In this document: positions 1 through 5,854 of the stretch, piece by piece
Layout: every line of letters starts with the position of its first letter
How positions within the stretch are numbered: the first letter of the stretch is position 1
Origin: Asticcacaulis sp.
GTDB taxonomy: Bacteria; Pseudomonadota; Alphaproteobacteria; Caulobacterales; Caulobacteraceae
Direction of reading: 5' to 3'
Assembly (NCBI RefSeq): GCF_020217185.1
Contig: NZ_JAIWNX010000315.1
Location: 1-10,000 of the forward strand
DNA length: 10,000 nucleotides
Made by a program: the position numbers and the translations under genes
Notes under the pieces: model-generated
The model's database searches: none
The model's input: only the letters and a program-made list of their open reading frames with translations
What the model was told of the DNA's origin: nothing

Positions 1-176
1 CAGAGCTGAACGCCGTGTTGAGCGACACCGGAGAACCCATCCACCTTTTTGAACGCACCCGCCTGTGGGACGCCGTGGCCTGGCCCGCCGCCGCCAGAGG
101 CTTTTTTGCCTTCCGCCCGGTGATTGCGCACCTTATGGCGCTGACGGACCCCGGCGGGTTTCAGGGCAGACCCTGA
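1..176 (+). CDS. C-terminal end of an unidentified protein (5' partial)
   Basis: Frame 3 is open from the window edge to a TGA at 174-176, giving the last 57 residues of a protein that begins outside the window. The other two forward frames hit stops within the first 55 bases, so this is the only frame that can be coding here. The tail is rich in hydrophobic and aromatic residues (HLFERTRLW, then AARGFFAFRPVIAHLMAL) and ends in a short GGFQGRP segment. I do not recognise the family. The next gene starts only 14 bases after this stop and has its own Shine-Dalgarno, so the two are probably co-transcribed. High GC at third positions supports real coding. The function is unknown. Confidence 0.6.
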   Translation, partial: ELNAVLSDTGEPIHLFERTRLWDAVAWPAAARGFFAFRPVIAHLMALTDPGGFQGRP

Positions 177-190
177 GAGGGAGAGCAGGT

Positions 191-646
191 ATGGACGCGA
201 CTCTGTCGAAACTGGACGCCCGCTGGGTGATGGCGCTTACCCTTGCCGGAGGCCTGCCGTTCATAACGGCGGTCCTCATGGCCGCCCTTGGCGTACGCCT
301 TCTCACCCTGAGCGGACCGGATATCGCCATCACCTATGGGGCAGTGATTGCGTCCTTTCTCTGCGGGCTGCACTGGGGCCTTGTGCTGGGGGGACGGGCT
401 CAGGCGACGTGGCTTCTGATCCTGAGTAACGTCCTTTGCCTTTTGGCATGGGCAGGTGCGCTGCTGGCCCTGTCCGGGTGGCCAAAGGCCGCCTTAACCC
501 TCCAGACTGCCGTCTTCCTAAGTTTGCTGGCGGTCGATCATGTCCTGATGCGCCGGGGTTGGCTGTCGGCGGCTTTCTTCCGGCTGCGCGTGGTCATTAC
601 CTGTGTGGTCGTTGCGTGTTTAATTGGGGTCGCCGCCCTCACCTGA
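191..646 (+). CDS. DUF3429 family small integral membrane protein
   Basis: This is a 151-residue protein with about five hydrophobic helices (roughly residues 13-38, 46-67, 73-94, 99-119 and 133-150), so it is an inner-membrane protein. The segment YGAVIASFLCGLHWG (49-63), the acidic-His turn VDHVLM (115-120) and the C-terminal FRLRVVIT (130-137) match my memory of the DUF3429 family, whose members are about this long and whose function is unknown. I chose the ATG at 191 because GGGAGAG lies 6-12 bases upstream and because the frame only extends further upstream by overlapping the preceding gene. It follows that gene by 14 bases, suggesting an operon. Its stop is 3 bases from the stop of the convergent PdxJ-like gene, and I see no intrinsic terminator between them. 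The family call is fairly sure and the role unknown. Confidence 0.75.
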   Translation: MDATLSKLDARWVMALTLAGGLPFITAVLMAALGVRLLTLSGPDIAITYGAVIASFLCGLHWGLVLGGRAQATWLLILSNVLCLLAWAGALLALSGWPKAALTLQTAVFLSLLAVDHVLMRRGWLSAAFFRLRVVITCVVVACLIGVAALT

Positions 647-649
647 GCC

Positions 650-1702
650 TCAGCCCGCGCGCCGTAAGGGGGTGCCGGAGCGGCCCGGGGCCTGAGTCTG
701 ACGCAGATATTTGATGAGCATAATCCCCGCAAAACTGGCGGGCAGGTTCGCCGCGAACACCAGCGCCTCAAGACGCACCAACGGCCCGGCCAGCAGACGT
801 TCTGCCGCATAAAGCTGAGGGTCTTCAAGGCGAGGCAGGGCCTCACGACAAAACCGCTCCAGCCCCTCTTTTAGCCGAATGTCCCCCATACCAGCGACAC
901 GCTCAGTAAGGCGTCTGTGTCTCTCGGCCGGGGTATCTTCTCCTCTGCCTGCCCCGGACATGCGTTCGCGCAAGGTTTTGACAGCCACAGACAGCCCCTC
1001 ATTCAGAGCCTCTGGCATCAGCCGCCGTCCGATATTGAACTGCCGGAAACTGCCCGATCGCGCCAGCACCCTAAGGTCAGCAGGCCGCAGCCCGCCCCCC
1101 AGATGCACCTCAACACCGTGACGATTGAGATAGCGCCCCAGACTGAGCACGTGCGATAAGGCATCAAAGGCCCGGTCGATATCGGGACTGCGCAGGCTGG
1201 CCGCCAGATGCGACATATCCAGCTCCACGGTAAACAAGCCGTAGCGCAGGGCCTGCTCCGCAGCCTCAAGCGTCGGCTCCAGCGTGACAAACAGCGCACA
1301 GTCGCTGTCCTTCAGCGTCTTCTGGACCTTCTGGATATGGCCTATATGGGATTTGAGGAAGAGGCTGGTGCTCGTCCATTGCGCGACCTTCGCTTCACGC
1401 CCCAAATAGATACGGTCGGCCTTAAGGCGACGCGCGCGCTCCACGTGATCGAACGCCGTCGTCACCCGCAAGCAGAAGTCTCTCTGCCGTTCGCCACAAA
1501 CGTCCGCCACGCGCGCCAGATCGTCATCCGAGATCAGGCCATGATCAGAAGTCAGGTGTATCATCACCCCTTCGGCCCCGCCTTCGATCACGCGGTCCGC
1601 CAGGTGCGACAGGTCAACGGTTTCGCCGATGCCGAGCCCCGGCAGAAGCGCCGCACTTTCAAGACTAACGGCCAGTCGGGGGCCAGTCTTAGATCCCAAC
1701 AT
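650..1702 (-). CDS. Divergent PdxJ-like (pyridoxine 5'-phosphate synthase fold) protein with C-terminal extension
   Basis: This is a 350-residue protein. Residues about 9-248 align along their whole length with PdxJ, the TIM-barrel enzyme that condenses 3-amino-2-oxopropyl phosphate and deoxyxylulose 5-phosphate to pyridoxine 5'-phosphate. Landmarks are GAEGVMIHLTSDHGLISDDDL (split as 42-51 and 52-62), VTLEPTLEAAEQAL (139-152), VELDMS (159-164), HLGGGL (200-205) and FNIGRRLM (222-229). Key sites are changed: the N-terminal NxDH motif reads SLES (13-16), the catalytic Glu of strand 3 is Arg79, and the GHG motif carrying the third catalytic residue is GGG. Only the His equivalent to E. coli His45 (His49) and the Glu of the EIH motif (Glu160) remain. 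Normal PdxJ is about 240-250 residues; here a charged, helical tail of about 100 residues (249-350) follows. I chose the ATG at 1702 because GGAGG lies 5 bases upstream; an upstream in-frame start at 1732 lacks this. It is probably not a working pyridoxine phosphate synthase, and its actual role is unknown. Confidence 0.72.
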   Translation of the reverse strand: MLGSKTGPRLAVSLESAALLPGLGIGETVDLSHLADRVIEGGAEGVMIHLTSDHGLISDDDLARVADVCGERQRDFCLRVTTAFDHVERARRLKADRIYLGREAKVAQWTSTSLFLKSHIGHIQKVQKTLKDSDCALFVTLEPTLEAAEQALRYGLFTVELDMSHLAASLRSPDIDRAFDALSHVLSLGRYLNRHGVEVHLGGGLRPADLRVLARSGSFRQFNIGRRLMPEALNEGLSVAVKTLRERMSGAGRGEDTPAERHRRLTERVAGMGDIRLKEGLERFCREALPRLEDPQLYAAERLLAGPLVRLEALVFAANLPASFAGIMLIKYLRQTQAPGRSGTPLRRAG

Positions 1703-1724
1703 CAAAACCTCCGTACACCACGCA

Positions 1725-1829
1725 CTACGCACCCCCGTTGCGATTCAACTGGTTTACGTCTGGGTGCAGGGGTCCGATGACGGCCAAAATGTCGCAGGGC
1801 ACGGAGGCCTTCTTGCGCGCCTTGCGCAT
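1725..1829 (-). CDS. Possible 34-residue small ORF upstream of the PdxJ-like gene
   Basis: The frame runs from an ATG at 1829 to a TAG at 1725-1727 and would encode a basic N-terminus (MRKARKKAS) followed by a hydrophobic/proline stretch (CDILAVIGPLHPDV). An AGGTGG sequence (1836-1841 on the minus strand) sits 6 bases before the ATG. Most third codon positions are G or C, as in the neighbouring genes. The stop lies 22 bases before the ATG of the PdxJ-like gene, so it would be a leader-like gene in the same transcript. Against it: it is very short, I recognise no family, the AGGTGG is part of a repeated element, and the opposite strand shows equal third-position bias in a 22-codon frame (1777-1845). 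I list it as tentative. Confidence 0.25.
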   Translation of the reverse strand: MRKARKKASVPCDILAVIGPLHPDVNQLNRNGGA

Positions 1830-1835
1830 CCATCA

Positions 1836-1905
1836 CCACCTGTGAAACGTAGACCACCTGAAACCGGTGCCCGTTGATGTCCGCAAAACCACCCCACCTG
1901 AGACC
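1836..1905. repeat. Three imperfect direct repeats of CCACCTG(A/T)(A/G) type
   Basis: CCACCTGTGAAACG starts at 1836, CCACCTGAAACC at 1854 and CCACCTGAGACC at 1894. The first two are 18 bases apart and the last two 40 bases apart, all on the same strand. They lie in the divergent region between the PdxJ-like gene and the ABC1 kinase gene, the last one inside the extreme 5' end of the kinase frame if the ATG at 1877 is used. Repeated sites of this kind in a divergent promoter region can be transcription-factor sites, but no protein is known to bind here and chance similarity in GC-rich DNA is possible. Confidence 0.35.
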
Positions 1906-3199
1906 CTCTGCCATGCCGGCCGGGCCTGCCTCGCGCCTGTTCGCGCTGGGGGGTCTGGCGGCGTCCGGCCTTGGCCACGTGGTCAAAGAAAGCGCCAGAC
2001 AAATGTCGCGCGGACAAAAGCCCGACCTCGCCAGCCTGTTGTTTGATGAAACCAACGGCCTGCGCATGGCCGATCAGCTGGCGCGGATGCGCGGCGCGGC
2101 CATGAAGGTGGGACAGATTCTGTCGATGGACAGCGGCGACATCCTGCCGCCCGCCTTCACTCAGGCGCTCAGCCGTCTGCAACAGGAGGCCCACATCATG
2201 CCGCGCGACCAACTGGAGCGCGTCTTGCGCGGCGCGTGGGGCGATGACTGGCGACAACATTTCGTGCGTTTTGACCTGACACCCTTTGCGGCGGCCTCGA
2301 TTGGTCAGGTGCACCGCGCGCAACTGAAAAGCGGCGAGGTTCTGGCCATCAAGGTGCAGTTCCCGAACGTAACGAAAACCATAGATTCCGACGTCGCCAA
2401 TATTGCCGGGCTCCTGAAACTGCTGGGCGTGGCGCAGAAGGTGAAGGACCTGCCGGACCTGATCGAGACGGCGCGCGTACAGTTGCACGAAGAGGCGGAT
2501 TACCTGCGTGAAGCCGCGCACATGGCACGCTATGCCGACGCCCTGTCCGACGACCAGACCTTTGTGGTGCCGCGTACTCATGCGCCGCTTCTGCGTCCCA
2601 ACATCCTGCCGATGGATTTCGTCGAGGGCGAGCCGGTCGAGACGCTCACACACGCCCCCACCGCCACACGCAATCAGGTGATGGAGACGCTGTTTGGTCT
2701 GGTGCTGCGCGAGCTGTTTGACCTCAGGCTGATGCAGACCGACCCCAACTTCGCCAATTTCAAATGGCGGCCGCAAACGGGACAGGTGGTGCTTCTTGAT
2801 TTCGGTGCCACGCGCACTGTCCCTGAGACTACTGTCGAGGCCTATCGCACCCTGATGCAGGCGGGCCTCAACGAAGACCGCGAGGGGCTGATCGTCGGCT
2901 TAAGCGAGATCGGGGCGGTCAATGAGGCCGTCCTGACCGCCCACCGCGCGCGCCTGAACGCCATGCTCGACATCATGATCCAGCACCTGCGGCGGCCGCT
3001 GCTCGATCTGGCGGATCGCCATTTCGTACCCCTGATCCGTGAAAAGGCGCACGAAATTGCTATGGATCAGACGACCTGGCAAAGCCCGCCGGCGGATACC
3101 CTGTTCGTGCAGCGCAAGCTCAGCGGCATGGCGCTTCTGGGGGTGCGCATGCGTGCGACTATCCCTCTGAGAGCTATGGTCGCGCAGGCTATAGCCTGA
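1877..3199 (+). CDS. ABC1/COQ8-UbiB family atypical kinase-like protein
   Basis: This is a 440-residue member of the ABC1 (UbiB/COQ8/ADCK) family, atypical kinases or ATPases that support ubiquinone biosynthesis at the inner membrane. All family hallmarks are visible: the KVGQ signature (77-80), the alanine-rich AAAS loop replacing the glycine loop (138-141), the ATP-site lysine in AIKVQFP (Lys159), HEEADYLRE (204-212), the catalytic loop QTDPNFANF (287-295, Asp289 and Asn294) and DFG (308-310). The QTDP-type catalytic loop is closer to eukaryotic COQ8 and its alphaproteobacterial relatives than to E. coli UbiB, and the C-terminal membrane helices of E. coli UbiB are absent. The start is uncertain: neither the ATG at 1877 nor the ATG at 1913 has a strong Shine-Dalgarno. 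I prefer 1877 because it keeps a proline-rich N-terminus common in relatives. It is transcribed divergently from the PdxJ-like gene and followed by a hairpin terminator. Confidence 0.88.
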   Translation: MSAKPPHLRPSAMPAGPASRLFALGGLAASGLGHVVKESARQMSRGQKPDLASLLFDETNGLRMADQLARMRGAAMKVGQILSMDSGDILPPAFTQALSRLQQEAHIMPRDQLERVLRGAWGDDWRQHFVRFDLTPFAAASIGQVHRAQLKSGEVLAIKVQFPNVTKTIDSDVANIAGLLKLLGVAQKVKDLPDLIETARVQLHEEADYLREAAHMARYADALSDDQTFVVPRTHAPLLRPNILPMDFVEGEPVETLTHAPTATRNQVMETLFGLVLRELFDLRLMQTDPNFANFKWRPQTGQVVLLDFGATRTVPETTVEAYRTLMQAGLNEDREGLIVGLSEIGAVNEAVLTAHRARLNAMLDIMIQHLRRPLLDLADRHFVPLIREKAHEIAMDQTTWQSPPADTLFVQRKLSGMALLGVRMRATIPLRAMVAQAIA

Positions 3200-3200
3200 G

Positions 3201-3228
3201 AAATGCCCCTTTCTGAGCGGGTATTTTA
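3201..3228 (+). terminator. Probable intrinsic terminator after the ABC1 kinase gene
   Basis: AAATGCCC (3201-3208) can pair with GGGTATTT (3219-3226) through eight pairs including one G-U, with a 10-base loop, followed by a short T-containing tail. It starts 2 bases after the kinase stop codon, the expected place. The U tract is weak, so efficiency is uncertain. Confidence 0.55.
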
Positions 3229-3369
3229 ATGCCGCACGCCTGGCGAGATAACCCAAGGTGCGCAGCCTGTGATTTTATATCATATTTAAAACTTCATTCA
3301 CCCATCACGTAAGCGTCGTACAGCGTCCCTAGTCAGACCCCATTCCATTCATGTTTTGGGGACAAAGAC
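3229..3369 (+). promoter_or_regulatory. Probable promoter and leader region of the TonB-dependent receptor
   Basis: The 141 bases between the kinase terminator and the receptor start hold no convincing ORF. Bases 3271-3298 are strikingly AT-rich (runs such as TTTTATATCATATTTAAAA) against a GC-rich background, the usual look of a -10/UP-type promoter region. I cannot assign an exact -35/-10 pair, and I see no clear Fur-box-like palindrome. About 70 bases of leader would follow to the ATG at 3370, and a GGGGAC sequence just upstream of that ATG can serve as a weak Shine-Dalgarno. Confidence 0.4.
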
Positions 3370-5784
3370 ATGCTCGCCTTCCATCTGCGTTCGCTGCGCG
3401 CCACCGCCTCCTTGTGGCCGCTCCTGCCCACCGCGCTCCTGCTGGCTCCGGCGGTTGCGGCACACGCACAGACTCAGCCTGTTGCCCAAGAGACGCAGGA
3501 AGTCATCGTCACCGGCACCCGTGAAAAGGGTCGCACCAAATACGAGAGCCTGACCCCCGTCGATGTCATCTCGGCGAAGGCGGTTCAGGACGGCGCGTCG
3601 GCGGAACTGGCCGACAATCTGGCGCAGGTCATCCCGTCGCTTCAGGTACTGAAACTGCCGTCGTCGGACGGTCTGCAATTCATCCGCCCGGCGCGTCTGC
3701 GCGGCCTGTCGTCGGATCAGACGCTCGTTCTGGTCAATGGCAAGCGCTTCCACCGTTCGGCCTTTCTGGGCCAGCGCGGGGCGCAGGGGGCCGATCTGAA
3801 CAAGATTTCGTCCTTGAGCGTCGGTCGCGTCGAAGTGCTGCGCGACGGGGCCTCGGCCCAGTACGGTTCGGACGCCATCGCCGGGGTCATCAATATCCAG
3901 TTGGATGAGCGTCCGGGCGTCAACGCCTATGTGCAAGGCTCGCAATATTACGAAGGCGACGGCGAAACCGTGCGCGCCGGTCTGAAGGCCGGAACGCGCT
4001 TCGATCAGGGCTTTTTGACCGCCTCGGTCGAATGGGCCGACGCCAAAATGACCTCGCGCAGCCATCAGCGTCAGGACGCGCTCGACTATATGAAGGCCAA
4101 TCCGGGCGTCGTTCTGCCCGACCCCGTGCAGCACTGGGGTGCGCCGGACAGCAAGAGCTATAATCTGGCGCTCAACGGCGCGTTCAATCTGGGCTTTGCC
4201 GAAGCCTATGGCTTCGCCACGGCGGCCAAGGGCGAAGGCATCAACGATATCAACTGGCGCATCCCCTCGGCCACGTCGAACGCCAGCGTCTATAAGACCG
4301 TAGCCAGCTTCCCCGGCTGGGATCTGAAATCGGTCTATCCGCTGGGCTTCACGCCGCGCGAACAGGCCAAGTATCAGGACTATCAGGCCGTGGGTGGCGT
4401 GCGCCACACCGGCGACGTCTTCAGCTGGGACCTGTCGGCCTCGGTCGGTGAAAACGAGACCAAATTCTACCTCTATAACTCGATCAACGCTTCGCTGGGC
4501 CCGTCTTCACCGTTCGACTTCTTCCTCGGCACCCAGACCCAGCGCGAAGTCACCGTCAATGCCGATGGCGTCTATCGCCTCGATCTGGGCCTGAGCGAGC
4601 CGGTCAATATCGCCTTTGGGGCCGAACACCGCAAGGAAACCTATAAGGTCGGTGCCGGTGACAAGGCCTCCTACGCTGTCGGTGCCGGCGCCAAGGACGG
4701 ACTCGCCGTCGGCTCCAACGGCTTCCCCGGCTTCTCCGACCTGCAGGCCGGTGAGTGGTCGCAGGACAGCGACGCCGCCTATGTCGATGTCGAAGCCAGG
4801 CTGACGCCGGAATGGACGCTGGGCGGTGCGGTGCGCTACGAAGACTTTGACAGCTTCGGCAGCACCACCAATGGAAAGGTCTCGACCCGTTACGAGTTCA
4901 CGCCCTTCTTCGCGGCGCGCGGCTCGTGGTCCACCGGCTTCCGCGCACCAACGCCGGGTCAGATCAATTCGGTTTCCGTCTCACAGGGTCTGGATACGGT
5001 GACGCTGCAAGTGTTCACCAATGGCCGCCTGTCGCCGCTGAACCCGATCGCCGTCAGCAAGGGTGCCAAGCCCCTGCAACCGGAAGAGTCGACCAACAAG
5101 AGCGCCGGTTTTGTCTGGCGCACCGATTTCGGCCTGTCGGGCTCATTCGACATGTATCAGATTGAGGTCGATAACCGTCTGGGACAGTCGTCCTCGATCA
5201 CCTTGACGACGGCCGAAAAGAACGCTCTGGTCGCTCAGGGCTATCCGGCGGCGGCCAGCTTCACCTCGGTCTATTGGTACACCAACGACTACAATACCCG
5301 CACCAAGGGTATCGACGTGGTGACCACCTATGTGCGCCCGCTGTGGAATGGCCGTCTGAACCTGACGTTCGCCTATAACAACAACAAGACCTTGATCACC
5401 GGCGGGACGCTCAACGCCAACCCGACCACCAAGCGCGTCTTCGAAGAAGGCCTGCCGCAGAACAACGCCACCTTCACCGGCACCTTCCGCAAAGGGGCGT
5501 TTGAGTATCAGGTGCGTGCGCGTCACTACGGCGGCTGGACCGACTCGACCGGCAATTCCACCGGCGACATCTTCCAACGCTTCGGCGCGATGAACTTCGT
5601 CGATGCCTCGGTACTGTGGGACATGACCGACAAGCTGTCACTGAAGGTTTCCGCGGAAAACCTGTTCGACCAGTATCCGGAAAAGGCCGTCTTCCAGGCG
5701 TCGCGCGGCATCGAATATTCGCGTAACGCGCCTTACGATACCTATGGCGGTCAGTACTATGTGCGCCTGAACGCCAAATTTTGA
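3370..5784 (+). CDS. TonB-dependent outer-membrane receptor
   Basis: This is an 804-residue outer-membrane active transporter that imports a ligand using energy from TonB-ExbB-ExbD. A Sec signal peptide spans residues 1-33 (Arg at 7 and 10, hydrophobic core, cleavage after AHA). A TonB-box-like EVIVTGTR follows at 44-51. The plug domain runs to about residue 177 and contains the conserved RVEVLRDGASAQYGSDAIAG segment (about 153-172) and VINI. The rest is a 22-strand-type beta-barrel with alternating aromatic residues, ending in YYVRLNAKF, whose terminal Phe is the usual BAM signal. The length is normal and the frame intact. The ligand cannot be read from the sequence. The following gene encodes an exported PvdN-like PLP enzyme, which suggests a siderophore or other amino-containing ligand. 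A strong terminator follows 20 bases after the stop. Confidence 0.93.
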   Translation: MLAFHLRSLRATASLWPLLPTALLLAPAVAAHAQTQPVAQETQEVIVTGTREKGRTKYESLTPVDVISAKAVQDGASAELADNLAQVIPSLQVLKLPSSDGLQFIRPARLRGLSSDQTLVLVNGKRFHRSAFLGQRGAQGADLNKISSLSVGRVEVLRDGASAQYGSDAIAGVINIQLDERPGVNAYVQGSQYYEGDGETVRAGLKAGTRFDQGFLTASVEWADAKMTSRSHQRQDALDYMKANPGVVLPDPVQHWGAPDSKSYNLALNGAFNLGFAEAYGFATAAKGEGINDINWRIPSATSNASVYKTVASFPGWDLKSVYPLGFTPREQAKYQDYQAVGGVRHTGDVFSWDLSASVGENETKFYLYNSINASLGPSSPFDFFLGTQTQREVTVNADGVYRLDLGLSEPVNIAFGAEHRKETYKVGAGDKASYAVGAGAKDGLAVGSNGFPGFSDLQAGEWSQDSDAAYVDVEARLTPEWTLGGAVRYEDFDSFGSTTNGKVSTRYEFTPFFAARGSWSTGFRAPTPGQINSVSVSQGLDTVTLQVFTNGRLSPLNPIAVSKGAKPLQPEESTNKSAGFVWRTDFGLSGSFDMYQIEVDNRLGQSSSITLTTAEKNALVAQGYPAAASFTSVYWYTNDYNTRTKGIDVVTTYVRPLWNGRLNLTFAYNNNKTLITGGTLNANPTTKRVFEEGLPQNNATFTGTFRKGAFEYQVRARHYGGWTDSTGNSTGDIFQRFGAMNFVDASVLWDMTDKLSLKVSAENLFDQYPEKAVFQASRGIEYSRNAPYDTYGGQYYVRLNAKF

Positions 5785-5804
5785 TTTAGGCTAAACTACC
5801 CTTT

Positions 5805-5842
5805 GGGGGCAGGTGTGAAAGCCTGCCCCCTTTTCTGTTTTT
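5805..5842 (+). terminator. Strong intrinsic terminator after the TonB-dependent receptor
   Basis: GGGGGCAGG (5805-5813) pairs perfectly with CCTGCCCCC (5822-5830), a 9-bp GC stem with an 8-base loop, followed by TTTTCTGTTTTT (5831-5842). This is a textbook rho-independent terminator. It ends only 12 bases before the ATG of the next gene on the same strand, so it should reduce read-through into that gene. Confidence 0.92.
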
Positions 5843-5854
5843 CGGGAACCCGCC

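Noticed and set aside
65..190. Upstream extension of the DUF3429 frame to position 65.
   Set aside because: It overlaps the upstream gene's coding end, is Arg-rich and lacks a ribosome site; the ATG at 191 has a good one and fits the family length.
643..653. CTGAGCCTCAG dyad spanning both convergent stop codons.
   Set aside because: Five-base arms with a one-base centre cannot form a hairpin, and there is no T tract, so it is not a terminator.
1702..1913. Minus-strand frame running into the PdxJ-like start with a TGATG overlap, suggestive of translational coupling.
   Set aside because: Third-position GC is poor in its last third, most of it overlaps the kinase 5' end, and no family is recognised; the overlap is probably chance.
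1754..2776. Long open frame antisense to the ABC1 kinase gene.
   Set aside because: The plus-strand frame carries all ABC1 kinase motifs; the antisense frame has low-complexity His/Gln/Arg-rich sequence typical of GC-rich shadows.
3308..3326. Tandem CGTAAGCGT / CGTACAGCGT repeat in the receptor leader.
   Set aside because: Only two short imperfect copies; not distinguishable from chance.
3349..4407. 352-codon open frame antisense to the receptor gene.
   Set aside because: The plus strand encodes the signal peptide, TonB box and plug; the antisense product resembles no protein and arises from third-position GC bias.
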